From CAVYUC01 sp963783085 (GTDB lineage: Bacteria > Bacteroidota > Bacteroidia > Bacteroidales > Prolixibacteraceae): DNA of 64,000 nt. A program made the translations under genes and the position numbers. Shown one piece after another: positions 22,618 through 32,079 of the stretch. The stretch covers positions 50,478-114,477 of the forward strand of contig CAWAMJ010000019.1 in NCBI GenBank assembly GCA_963783085.1, in the 5' to 3' direction. Each line of letters begins with the position of its first letter. Position 1 is the first letter of the stretch. Under the pieces are notes generated by a model that ran no database searches, was not told the origin of the DNA, and was given only the letters and a program-made list of their open reading frames with translations.

Positions 22618-24627
22618 TTATTCAGGTGCAAACATTACAATTCCGAGCGGCGGGAGCAATATGTTGATCGATTGGTCTTCATTGTGGTAGGGAACGGGAT
22701 TTGCAGTCACTTCCCCGAAATTGCCCATGCCGCTTCCTCCGTACTGGATGCTGTCGCTGTTTAAAATCTCAATCCAGTTGGTGTCGTACGGAACGCCAAT
22801 CCTGTAATTATGCCGCGGTACCGGTGTCATATTCATCGCTACAACTATAATTTGCCGCTTTTTTTTATCGAAACGCATGAAACTTAAAATGGAATTGGGA
22901 GCATCGTTTGCATCGATCCATTTAAATCCTTCGTGCGAAAAGTCGTTTTCGTACAACGCCGGGTGGCGGCGGTAAACGCTGTTTAAATCCTTGATAAAAA
23001 ACTGCAAACCTTTGTGATTATCGGAATCGAGCAGGTGCCAGTCGAGGCTGCCATCATGGCTCCATTCCTTCCACTGACCAAATTCCATTCCCATGAAATG
23101 AAGTTTCTTTCCCGGGTGCGAAAACATGTAACCGAACAACGTCCTCAGGTTGGCGAACTTCTGCCAGTCGTCGCCGGGCATTTTGTTGATGAGGCTCCCT
23201 TTTCCATGCACCACCTCGTCGTGCGACAACGAAAGCATAAAGTTTTCGTTAAAAGCATACATAATGCTGAATGTGATTTGGTTGTGGTGGTAACTCCGAT
23301 GAACCGGATCGAGTGAAAAATACCCGAGTGTGTCGTGCATCCAGCCCATGTTCCATTTCATCCCGAAACCCAGTCCGCCGGTGTAAACCGGCCTCGTAAC
23401 CATTGGCCACGCGGTAGATTCCTCTGCAATGGTTTGAACATCCGGGAATTTTGTATACACCGATTCGTTTAAATCGCGCATAAACTGAATGGCTTCCAGG
23501 TTTTCTCTCCCGCCGTGCTCGTTTGGAATCCATTCGCCCTCGTTCCGGGAATAATCGAGGTACAACATGGAAGCCACAGCATCTACACGAATCCCGTCGA
23601 TATGATATCGTTTCAACCAACTGTGGGCGCTGCTAATCAGAAAATTGCGGATTTCGTTCCGGCCGTAATTAAAAATATAACTGTTCCAGTCGGGGTGAAA
23701 TCCCTTTCGCGGATCTTCATGTTCATATAAATACGTACCGTCAAAAAAGTGCAGTCCGTGCTGATCCCCCGGAAAATGCGACGGGACCCAGTCCATGATC
23801 ACACCGATGTTGTTTTGGTGCAGGTAATCCACGAAATACATAAAATCGTCGGGTGTGCCAAAGCGGCTGGTCGGTGCAAAGAAACCGGTAACCTGGTAAC
23901 CCCACGAACCCGAAAACGGATATTCGGTAACCGGCAGCAGTTCAATGTGAGTGTATCCCATCTCTTTTACGTATTCTGTCAATTCCTTCGCAAGTTCATG
24001 GTATTTCAGCGAGCGCGAACCTTCTTCGGGATTTCGCCGCCACGACTCGAGGTGAACTTCATATACGGAAAACGGGCTTTCCAGCGAATTGTGTTTTTTC
24101 CGGTTTTCCATCCATTCCTGGTCTTTCCAGTCGTAGTTGTGTTCCCAAACCACCGACGCCGTCCTGGGCGGCGGTTCGCTAAAATTCGCCACCGGATCGG
24201 CTTTTTCAACCGTATAACCGTTTATTTGCGAAACAATGAAGAATTTGTATGCCTCACCTTTTTCCACGCCGGCGATAAAACCTTCCCAAATCCCGGAGCC
24301 GTCTGCTCTGGCTTTTAAATGATGAGCGTCTTTCAGCCAGCCGTTAAAGTTTCCGATAACCGAAACAGATTTTGCGTTGGGCGCCCAAACCGCAAAAAAA
24401 GTTCCCGTGCGGTTGTTATGTTGCGTTACATGAGCGCCCAGTTTTTCGTACAGTGAAAAATGTTTTCCTTCCCGGAAGAGATAAATGTCGTAATCGGTAA
24501 TAAAATCCGGTATCTGTTGTGTGCTGTTTCCATCTTCCGAAATGATTACGCCCGGGTTAGTGTCAATGATTTCGTCCTCCGTTTTTTGAATATTCAATTC
24601 TGATGTTTTCACTCCTATATCGCTCAT
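22618..24627 (-). CDS. glgB: 1,4-alpha-glucan branching enzyme GlgB
   Basis: 669 residues. CBM48 domain (about 70-160, FFAVWAPNAKSVSVIGNFN), GH13 barrel with nucleophile D349 (GIRVDAVASML), acid/base E402 (AEESTAWP) and SLSHDEVVHGKGS, then a C-terminal beta domain. It cuts alpha-1,4 chains and re-attaches them as alpha-1,6 branches; in the GlgE pathway it branches the linear glucan made by GlgE. It lies 22 bases after treS/mak. Confidence 0.95.
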   Translation of the reverse strand: MSDIGVKTSELNIQKTEDEIIDTNPGVIISEDGNSTQQIPDFITDYDIYLFREGKHFSLYEKLGAHVTQHNNRTGTFFAVWAPNAKSVSVIGNFNGWLKDAHHLKARADGSGIWEGFIAGVEKGEAYKFFIVSQINGYTVEKADPVANFSEPPPRTASVVWEHNYDWKDQEWMENRKKHNSLESPFSVYEVHLESWRRNPEEGSRSLKYHELAKELTEYVKEMGYTHIELLPVTEYPFSGSWGYQVTGFFAPTSRFGTPDDFMYFVDYLHQNNIGVIMDWVPSHFPGDQHGLHFFDGTYLYEHEDPRKGFHPDWNSYIFNYGRNEIRNFLISSAHSWLKRYHIDGIRVDAVASMLYLDYSRNEGEWIPNEHGGRENLEAIQFMRDLNESVYTKFPDVQTIAEESTAWPMVTRPVYTGGLGFGMKWNMGWMHDTLGYFSLDPVHRSYHHNQITFSIMYAFNENFMLSLSHDEVVHGKGSLINKMPGDDWQKFANLRTLFGYMFSHPGKKLHFMGMEFGQWKEWSHDGSLDWHLLDSDNHKGLQFFIKDLNSVYRRHPALYENDFSHEGFKWIDANDAPNSILSFMRFDKKKRQIIVVAMNMTPVPRHNYRIGVPYDTNWIEILNSDSIQYGGSGMGNFGEVTANPVPYHNEDQSINILLPPLGIVMFAPE

Positions 24628-24649
24628 AATGTTATTTTTTTTCGATTCT

Positions 24650-27600
24650 TTAATCCTGTTCAGCCAAATCGTTCAATATCTTTTTTAAACCGTTCAGCGG
24701 AATGTGTAACCAGTCCGGACGGTTATTAAATTCGTAATCCGCTTCGTAAATGGCTTTTTCAATGGTATATACCGAAAGGAGATCGTTAATTTGCCGTTCT
24801 TCCTCGGGAATGAACGAAGCGTTCCCGGCGGTGTCGAGGTAGCTTTTCATAAAAATATCCTGCACCATTTCGTACCAGGCGCCGAGCCATGGTTTCAGCA
24901 AGCCCGTATTATCCGGTACTTTCGACTGGTTTTCCAATTGTCCCATGTAAATGGCATAATGGAACGAACGCAGCATTCCGGCAACATCTTTAAACGGGCA
25001 GTATTTCAACTGACGCGCAGTGAGCGAACGGGTAGGTTCGCCTTCAAAATCGATGATGATGAAATCTTTTCCGGTGAAAAGTACCTGGCCGAGGTGGTAA
25101 TCGCCGTGGACCCTGGTTTTCGACGTATGGATTTTCTTCTTTTCCAGGGTGTGTTTTATGGTCGACAACAACAGGCTTTCATTTTTGATGATGTCGTCCA
25201 CCAGTTTTACCTGTTCATCGTTCAGTTTCTTTTTCGATGCTTTCATTTGGTTGATCGTCCGCTTTATCAACGTGCGGAACGACTGGTACAACGATTTTTG
25301 ATACAGCAGCGAAAATGGCTCCGGCGCGAATTCCTTTTTGTTTTTTACCGATGCCAGCGCCATGTGCATTTCCGCCGTCCGCTGCCCCAGTTTTTCAATC
25401 ATTTCAATAAAAAAATGACCCAGCAGCTCCCTCATTTTCTCGTTGCCAACGTCGCCTACCACATCTACATCTTCCTCTGTCTGGCCCAACATCAGTATAT
25501 CGTTATCGGCAATAATCCGGTCAAAATAATGATCGATGGACGACTGGGTAAATTCCCATGCGTTTCCTTCATTCTGAACAAAATCAACCAAAATTCCGAG
25601 TGCGGTATTTCCTTGTGCAGTTTGGTACTCGAGCGCACCGGCAAAAGTTGGAAAGTTCCTGAACCCGGTATTTTCCGTCAGTGTCCGGATGATTTCAAGT
25701 TCCGGATTGTTTCCCATTTCCGGGCTTCGGTATAGTTTGAAAAAATACCGGCTGTCGTACAAAACGGAAGTGTTTGATTGTTCAGCCAGCAAAACGCGCG
25801 ATGACAGTGGTAATTCGCTTTTCGTGATCTTTGTGCTGAATTTTTTTCCGGCAATTCCGGCCAGCGCTGTTTTTTTATGTTTTATTTTCCCCTTGCTGTA
25901 CATCAACTGGAAGAGGATATCGCGCAACTCTTTGTTGTACGAACCGTCAAAAAGCAGCCCTTCGTGGCCGTCGATTTCAACGTGTGCCACTTGTGCTTCC
26001 GGATGTTTATACCGGATGTCTGAAATTTCGTCACCCGAAAAAATGGAGAGCGGGATAACGTACTGTTCGTTTTTGCCTTCGCTGTATGTTACCTCAATGA
26101 TCAGGATATAAGAATTCAGATCGCCGGTTGCCAGCGGAATGGCGCTGTTGATGGTTATGCCGCTTACTACGCGTGCTTTCCCCCTGAACCAGCGGCTTTT
26201 CTTGACATAGCCGAATAATAGTTTTTCGAGCATATTTTGAGTCGGCTCTTTCATCTGGTTCCAGTCTTTGGCGGAAACCTCCATCTGTGTTTCCGGAGAA
26301 AGCGGCTCATCCTGCTCTTCTACTTCCTGTTTTTTCAGTTCGAACCAAAAGTAGTTTTTAAACTGAAGCGGGAAAATGTAGGGTTCCGTGTTAATCGCTG
26401 AAAACTCGTTCCGGCTGAAAACTTCGGTTGGAACATATCCGGCATATTCGGAAAGGTCGAGTTCAGCTTGCTGTGAATATCGGGATAAGTTTATGATTAC
26501 CAGGATTATTTCTTCTTCATGCGATCGTGTAAAAGCCAGGATTTTCGAATTATTTGAATCGATAAACTTGATATCGCCGCGGCTGAAAGCAGTATATTGT
26601 TTTCTTTTTGCGATAACGCGCCGCATCCACCACAGCAGCGACGTCGGATTTTTTTCCTGGTTTTCCACGTTGATTGACTCGTAATGGTAATCGTGGTTGA
26701 AAATTACCGGCAGGAACAGTCGCTGCGGCTCTGCAGAAGAAAATCCTGCATTCCGGTCGGCCGACCATTGCATGGGTGTTCGCACCCCATCGCGATCGCC
26801 GAGGTAGTAATTATCGCCCATTCCAATTTCGTCGCCATAATAAACGATTGGCGTTCCCGGCAACGAAAACAGCAAAATATTCATCAGTTCGATGTTTTTG
26901 CGGTCGTTTTCAAGCAGAGGCGATAAACGCCGCCTGATTCCCAGGTTAATTCGCTGTTTCGGGTTTTTGGCGAACGATTTATACATGTAGTCGCGTTCTT
27001 CGTCGGAAACCATTTCAAGGGTCAGTTCGTCGTGGTTGCGCAGGAAAATCGCCCACTGGCAGTTGTCGGGAATTGCCGGTGTCTGGTCCAAAATGTCGAT
27101 CAGCGGGAAACGGTCTTCCATTCGCATGGACATGTACAACCGCGGCATCAGCGGAAAATGAAACGACATTTGGCATTCGTCGCCCTCTCCAAAGTATGCC
27201 GAAGCATCTTCAGGCCACTGGTTCGCTTCCGCCAGGAGCATTTTGTCATCGTAATTATCGTCGATGTATTTTCTTATTATTTTCAGGAATTCGTGGGTCT
27301 CCGGTAAATTTTCGCAATTGGTGCCTTCACGTTCGTAAAGGTACGGGACCGCATCGAGCCGCAGGCCGTCAACACCAATTCCGAACCAGAAATCGAGCAC
27401 CTTAAAAATGGCTTTGTGAACGTTGGGATTATCGTAATTCAGATCGGGCTGGTGCGAATAAAAACGGTGCCAGAAATAGGATTTTGCCACCGGGTCCCAC
27501 GACCAGTTCGAAATTTCAAAATCCTGAAAAATAATCCGGGCATCGTTGTATTTGTCGGTGGAGTCGTTCCAGACATAAAAATTACGGTACGTACTGTTGG

Positions 27601-27967
27601 GCTTTGCCGTTCGCGCCCTTTCAAACCATTTGTGTTCGTTCGACGTGTGGTTCAAAACCAGTTCCGTTATTACCCGCAGGCCGCGTTTGTGTGCTTCGCG
27701 GATAAACCGCTTGAAATCGGCCATTGTGCCGTAATCTTCATGAATACTTGTAAAATCTGAAATATCATAACCGCCATCTCTTAGCGGAGATTTGTAGAAT
27801 GGTAAAATCCACACGGCCGTTACACCCAGCGATTTCAGGTAATCGAGTTTTTGAATGAACCCCCTGAAATCGCCAATTCCATCGCCGTTGCTGTCTTTGA
27901 ACGACCGAACATGGGCCTGATAAATTACCGCATCTTTGTACCAGTTTTTTGAGTTGGTTTTACGCAT
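24650..27967 (-). CDS. treS: trehalose synthase-maltokinase fusion TreS-Mak
   Basis: 1,105 residues. Residues about 1-540 are TreS (GH13): D205 in DGLRLDAVPYL, E247 in LLAEANQWPED and D313 in FLRNHDEL. Residues about 580-1,105 are the maltokinase, with HGDYHLGQVLF and IIDFEGEP as the kinase-like catalytic and metal motifs. Together they convert trehalose to maltose and then to maltose 1-phosphate, the donor for GlgE. The ATG at 27967 gives the usual N-terminus (MRKTNSKNWYKDAVIYQ). The fusion is common in GlgE clusters. Confidence 0.95.
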   Translation of the reverse strand: MRKTNSKNWYKDAVIYQAHVRSFKDSNGDGIGDFRGFIQKLDYLKSLGVTAVWILPFYKSPLRDGGYDISDFTSIHEDYGTMADFKRFIREAHKRGLRVITELVLNHTSNEHKWFERARTAKPNSTYRNFYVWNDSTDKYNDARIIFQDFEISNWSWDPVAKSYFWHRFYSHQPDLNYDNPNVHKAIFKVLDFWFGIGVDGLRLDAVPYLYEREGTNCENLPETHEFLKIIRKYIDDNYDDKMLLAEANQWPEDASAYFGEGDECQMSFHFPLMPRLYMSMRMEDRFPLIDILDQTPAIPDNCQWAIFLRNHDELTLEMVSDEERDYMYKSFAKNPKQRINLGIRRRLSPLLENDRKNIELMNILLFSLPGTPIVYYGDEIGMGDNYYLGDRDGVRTPMQWSADRNAGFSSAEPQRLFLPVIFNHDYHYESINVENQEKNPTSLLWWMRRVIAKRKQYTAFSRGDIKFIDSNNSKILAFTRSHEEEIILVIINLSRYSQQAELDLSEYAGYVPTEVFSRNEFSAINTEPYIFPLQFKNYFWFELKKQEVEEQDEPLSPETQMEVSAKDWNQMKEPTQNMLEKLLFGYVKKSRWFRGKARVVSGITINSAIPLATGDLNSYILIIEVTYSEGKNEQYVIPLSIFSGDEISDIRYKHPEAQVAHVEIDGHEGLLFDGSYNKELRDILFQLMYSKGKIKHKKTALAGIAGKKFSTKITKSELPLSSRVLLAEQSNTSVLYDSRYFFKLYRSPEMGNNPELEIIRTLTENTGFRNFPTFAGALEYQTAQGNTALGILVDFVQNEGNAWEFTQSSIDHYFDRIIADNDILMLGQTEEDVDVVGDVGNEKMRELLGHFFIEMIEKLGQRTAEMHMALASVKNKKEFAPEPFSLLYQKSLYQSFRTLIKRTINQMKASKKKLNDEQVKLVDDIIKNESLLLSTIKHTLEKKKIHTSKTRVHGDYHLGQVLFTGKDFIIIDFEGEPTRSLTARQLKYCPFKDVAGMLRSFHYAIYMGQLENQSKVPDNTGLLKPWLGAWYEMVQDIFMKSYLDTAGNASFIPEEERQINDLLSVYTIEKAIYEADYEFNNRPDWLHIPLNGLKKILNDLAEQD

Positions 27968-28036
27968 GGTTAAAAAATTTATTCTTCGGTTTGTTTGCCA
28001 TAACATTCAATCATGCCGTGGACAAACGTTTAATGT

Positions 28037-30028
28037 TTACATGAAATAGTCAAAATCTCTTTCGGTGCGTATTTTCCTTCGCACCCTGAATATATGTGCC
28101 GGCATTATGCCGGGATTGATTTCTACATAGTTGTGTTCGCCGGTCCATAAAAAATGAGAGCCGCTGATTAAATCCTGCACCTGGTAGGGCACATGTTCAT
28201 CCATGTCGAAATCGCCAATCGGAAAATGAATCCAGCCCGAGTGGGTGTGGTAGGGATCCAGGCTTACCACCACCAAAATGATGTTGCTGAAATCATCGGT
28301 GGTTTTGCTGTAACAAACCAGCGCTTCGTTTTCAATGTGATGGAATTGAAGCGAATGCGTATTTTGAAGCGCTTTATTTTCTTTTCTGATTTGGTTCACC
28401 CGTGTAATTATTTTCCGGAGGCTCTTTGCATCGTTTAAATTCCATTGTTTTAGCTCGTATTTTTCCGAATCGAGGTATTCCTCTTTTCCCTGTTGAACGG
28501 GTTGGTTTTCCATCAATTCGAAAGCCGGGCCGTAAATCCCGTAATTGGAGCTTAATGTAGCTGCCAGGATCAGGCGCTGAATGTAACCTGCGCGGTTTGT
28601 AACCTGCAGAAATTCCGGTAAAATATCAGGAGTGTTTGGCCAGAAATTCGGCCTGAAAAATTCCCGTACTTCTGCTTTTAACAATTCATTGCAGTAAGTG
28701 GTTAATTCATATTTTGTATTCCGCCAGGTAAAATAGGTATACGACTGTGAAAAGCCCTGTTTGGCGAGGTTGTACATTACTTTTGGCCGCGTAAATGCTT
28801 CGGCCAGGAAAATCACATCCGGATGTTCCTTTTTTATTTCCTGAATGGCCCATCCCCAGAATTTCAGTGATTTGGTGTGCGGGTTGTCTACCCGGAATAT
28901 CTTCACCCCTTTGTCGATCCAGAAAAGAAAAACACTTTTCAACTCGTTCCAAAGGCTTTGCCAGGCGTCGGTTTCGAAATTCAGCGGATAAATATCTTCG
29001 TATTTTTTAGGAGGGTTTTCAGCATATTGCAGCGAACCGTCGGGCCTGTGCCTGAACCACTCGGGATGTTCTTTCACCCACGGATGATCGGGCGAACACT
29101 GAAAAGCGACGTCCAGAGCAATTTCAATTCCGGCATTTTTTGCCTGTTGTACCAATTGTTTGAAATCTTCCATCGTTCCCAGTTCCGGATGAATGGATTT
29201 ATGTCCGCCTTCTTTTCCGCCAATTGCCCATGGCGAACCGGGTTCTTCCGGATTGGCAACCACGTTGTTGTTTTTACCTTTTCGTTTGGTTTCGCCAATG
29301 GGATGAATGGGCGGCAGGTACAACACATCGAAGCCCAACTCGCTCACATACGGCAAAAAATTAACAACATCCTGAAAGTTACCATGTTTGCCACCGGTAC
29401 CCAGCGAACGCGGGAATATTTCGTACCAGGCGCTGAAATTTGCCTTTTGCCGGTCAACGTTCACCTCCAGCTCCTGTTCGGCGCTGGTTATGTGGTTCTT
29501 TACCGGGTATCTTGTCATGGTTTTGTACAACTTGTTGTTGAGAATGGGCTCAATTTTATTTTCGGAAATTTGTTCATCAGAAGTAAATTTGCCCATCACT
29601 TTTTGGAGGTATTTTTCATCTTTTTCTGAAATGTCGTTGCCTGAATCGAGCGTTTTCTGAATAAGCAGTGCGCCTGCTTTCAAATCGACGTCGTAATCCA
29701 CCTGCGCGTCAATCTTTTTCAGGATATCGTTGTGCCAGGACTTAAAATGATCGACCCAGGCGCGCGCCGTAAAGAAATACGAGCCCAGTTTGTAGAGGCC
29801 GAATTCGGCTTTCCAGCGGTCGTTGATAACGTGTTTCATTTCCACTGTTTGCCATTCGCGCTCCCCCTCGGATCGGTACAGAACCTCGGCGCTCAGCACA
29901 TCGTGGCTGTCGCAGTAAATATCGGCGGTAACCTGAAATTTATCGTTCAACACCCGTTTAACCGGAAATTTTCCGCAGTTTACCTGCGGTTGTATATTTT
30001 CAATAAAAACCCTTTGTTGTCCGTTCAT
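28037..30028 (-). CDS. glgE: alpha-1,4-glucan:maltose-1-phosphate maltosyltransferase GlgE
   Basis: 663 residues, GH13_3. N-terminal beta domains (1-190, including a helical insert), then SAWYEIFPRSLGTGGKHG, EIALDVAFQCSPDHPWVK, nucleophile D391 in FRVDNPHTK and acid/base E410 in FLAEAFTRP. It adds maltosyl units from maltose 1-phosphate to alpha-1,4-glucan. It lies seven bases after treZ and 69 bases before treS/mak, its substrate supplier. Confidence 0.95.
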   Translation of the reverse strand: MNGQQRVFIENIQPQVNCGKFPVKRVLNDKFQVTADIYCDSHDVLSAEVLYRSEGEREWQTVEMKHVINDRWKAEFGLYKLGSYFFTARAWVDHFKSWHNDILKKIDAQVDYDVDLKAGALLIQKTLDSGNDISEKDEKYLQKVMGKFTSDEQISENKIEPILNNKLYKTMTRYPVKNHITSAEQELEVNVDRQKANFSAWYEIFPRSLGTGGKHGNFQDVVNFLPYVSELGFDVLYLPPIHPIGETKRKGKNNNVVANPEEPGSPWAIGGKEGGHKSIHPELGTMEDFKQLVQQAKNAGIEIALDVAFQCSPDHPWVKEHPEWFRHRPDGSLQYAENPPKKYEDIYPLNFETDAWQSLWNELKSVFLFWIDKGVKIFRVDNPHTKSLKFWGWAIQEIKKEHPDVIFLAEAFTRPKVMYNLAKQGFSQSYTYFTWRNTKYELTTYCNELLKAEVREFFRPNFWPNTPDILPEFLQVTNRAGYIQRLILAATLSSNYGIYGPAFELMENQPVQQGKEEYLDSEKYELKQWNLNDAKSLRKIITRVNQIRKENKALQNTHSLQFHHIENEALVCYSKTTDDFSNIILVVVSLDPYHTHSGWIHFPIGDFDMDEHVPYQVQDLISGSHFLWTGEHNYVEINPGIMPAHIFRVRRKIRTERDFDYFM

Positions 30029-30034
30029 ACTTTC

Positions 30035-31861
30035 TCAATTTGAATAAATTACCACTGATTTTTTGTAAATGTTTATTTCCTCGCCAGGCTGAAGCCGATC
30101 CGGCGCGAGGTTTCCCGATCCCAGCCATTTCGAGTCTTCGGAATCCAACAGTTTGTTCAGGTGATCCGAAATTTCAGCCGGCGCTTTAACGCGTTTATCA
30201 CCATCTTCGAAGTTGATGAATGCGACCAGGTAATTATCGCCCAGCCAGCGTTTCATCGCGAATAATTTTCCATCGTCAGAAATGGAGAGTTTATCTTTAT
30301 CCGGAATTTTCAGCGCCGGATGATTTTTCCGAAGCCGGATTAATTTCCGATAAAAATCCAGCATGGCCCGTTTTTCCATGTTGTTTTCAATGTCCCACGA
30401 TAACTTCGATTTTTCGAAAGCCTCCTCTGAATCCGGGTCTGTTGCTTTTTCAGCATTGTCGTAAAAATCTTTAAACTCTTTTTTCCGGCCCTCGCGTACC
30501 AGCCGGTTTAAGTTTGCATCGAGGTGGCTTACGAAATAAAGGAACGGATTTCTTTCGCCGTATTCTTCGCCCATAAACAACATGGGAATATTTGGTGCAA
30601 GGAACATTGTTGCTGCAGCTATTTTTGCCGTTTCGAAATCCGTTAATGTAATGAGCCGTTCGCCACGCAGCCGGTTTCCCACCTGGTCGTGGTTTTGGGT
30701 AAAAACAACGAATTGTTTGCCGCTGTTGTTTTCCGTTGAATTTCCATACGTCTTTTTTCGGAATTCGGAATACTTTCCGTCGAAAACAAATGCATTTTTG
30801 ATGGCTTTCGAAAGTTGCCCGGGTTCGCCAAAGTCAAAGTAATAGCCTTTTTTCTCGCCGGTTGTTATCGCATGCACCGCATGGTGAAAATCGTCGGACC
30901 ACTGCGCCTGCAATCCGTAGCCGCCTTTTTCAGCGGGCGAGATGTACCGCACATCGTTTAAATGGGATTCCGCAATCAGGTAATATTCCCTGCCCGTTTC
31001 ATTGCTTAAACCGTTCAGATTTTCTGCCAGCTCGCGCATGATGTGTTTGGCGCTGAAATCGAAAATCGAGTGGACTGCATCGAGGCGCAATCCATCGATA
31101 TGAAAATCACGGCACCACATCAGGGCATTTTGTATCACATAGTTACGAACACCGTCGGAATACGGCCCGTCGAAATTGATGGGCTGGCCCCACGGCGTGG
31201 AATAGCGGTCTGAAAAATAGTGGCCGAAATTGCCGGTGTAATTGCCCTCGGGGCCGAAATGGTTGTATACCACATCCAGAATTACAGCCATTCCGTTTTG
31301 GTGGCATTTATCGATTAAATCCATCAGCCCTTTTGCACCGCCGTATGAATTTTGCACCGCAAACGGATACACGCCATCGTAGCCCCAGTTCCTTTTTCCG
31401 CTGAATTGCGAAACCGGCAGTATTTCTATCGTATTTATACCTGCATTTTTCAGGTAGTCCAGCTTATCCGCGATACCGTCAAACGTGCCTTTCGATGTAA
31501 ACGTTCCGGTATGAAGTTCATACTGGATTATTTCTTCCAGCGGAATATTTTTCCAGTGCAGGTCGTGCCACTTAAAATCTTTCAGATCGATTGCTTCCGA
31601 AGCTTCATGCACGCCGTCAGGCTGCGAAAGTGATGCCGGATCCGGAAATTTTTCACCATTGTTTATCTGATATTTGTAACGTGCGCCTGGTGATACATCG
31701 TTGGTTTTAATGTAAAAATAGCCGTGAGTTTCAGGCTGCAATTCGTATTTTTCACCGGAAGGTTCAATAATCAGCGACACTTTTTCAGCCTTTGGCGCCC
31801 ACACGCGAAATTCACAGGCGCCTGATTTAGTCCATACCGGGAAAATTGTTTTATAAACCAT
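30035..31861 (-). CDS. treZ: malto-oligosyltrehalose trehalohydrolase TreZ
   Basis: 608 residues. CBM48-like N-terminus (CEFRVWAPKAEKVSLI), GH13 barrel with D261 (DGLRLDAVHSIFDF) and E298 (LIAESHLND), and FTQNHDQVGNRLRGERL carrying the third carboxylate. It releases trehalose from the TreY product. First gene of the minus-strand operon treZ-glgE-treS/mak-glgB-treY, divergent from glgX. Confidence 0.95.
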   Translation of the reverse strand: MVYKTIFPVWTKSGACEFRVWAPKAEKVSLIIEPSGEKYELQPETHGYFYIKTNDVSPGARYKYQINNGEKFPDPASLSQPDGVHEASEAIDLKDFKWHDLHWKNIPLEEIIQYELHTGTFTSKGTFDGIADKLDYLKNAGINTIEILPVSQFSGKRNWGYDGVYPFAVQNSYGGAKGLMDLIDKCHQNGMAVILDVVYNHFGPEGNYTGNFGHYFSDRYSTPWGQPINFDGPYSDGVRNYVIQNALMWCRDFHIDGLRLDAVHSIFDFSAKHIMRELAENLNGLSNETGREYYLIAESHLNDVRYISPAEKGGYGLQAQWSDDFHHAVHAITTGEKKGYYFDFGEPGQLSKAIKNAFVFDGKYSEFRKKTYGNSTENNSGKQFVVFTQNHDQVGNRLRGERLITLTDFETAKIAAATMFLAPNIPMLFMGEEYGERNPFLYFVSHLDANLNRLVREGRKKEFKDFYDNAEKATDPDSEEAFEKSKLSWDIENNMEKRAMLDFYRKLIRLRKNHPALKIPDKDKLSISDDGKLFAMKRWLGDNYLVAFINFEDGDKRVKAPAEISDHLNKLLDSEDSKWLGSGNLAPDRLQPGEEINIYKKSVVIYSN

Positions 31862-32004
31862 GTATTTCGTTTTTATAACCGATGTAAAAGGGTTTCATTT
31901 TACCTGTAAAACTGCTTTCATTCCGGTAAAAAAAAGCGAATTTGAAAAAAGCTGGTTTCCGGGACGAACAGTCGTTTGATTTATTAAACAATAGATATGT
32001 TGTA

Positions 32005-32035
32005 TTGTTTGGTAGAAACAAATGACTTAATTTTA
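32005..32035 (+). promoter_or_regulatory. possible Bacteroidota promoter for glgX
   Basis: TTG at 32005-32007 and TAATTTTA at 32028-32035 (consensus TAnnTTTG, one mismatch) are separated by 20 bases, the spacing expected for the -33/-7 boxes of Bacteroidota primary sigma factor. It lies 45 bases before the glgX ATG in the A/T-rich divergent gap. Confidence 0.35.
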
Positions 32036-32079
32036 GTTCAAAAAAAGCAATCTGCAATAACTTCTTTTTTTCAGCAATA

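Noticed and set aside
24791..25735. Long frame antisense to treS/mak (also 28877-29629 antisense to glgE, 2297-2962 antisense to hlyD, 3869-4540 antisense to the ATPase)
   Set aside because: Each is fully opposite a well-supported gene, has no domain and shows Cys/His/Phe-rich composition typical of antisense reading.
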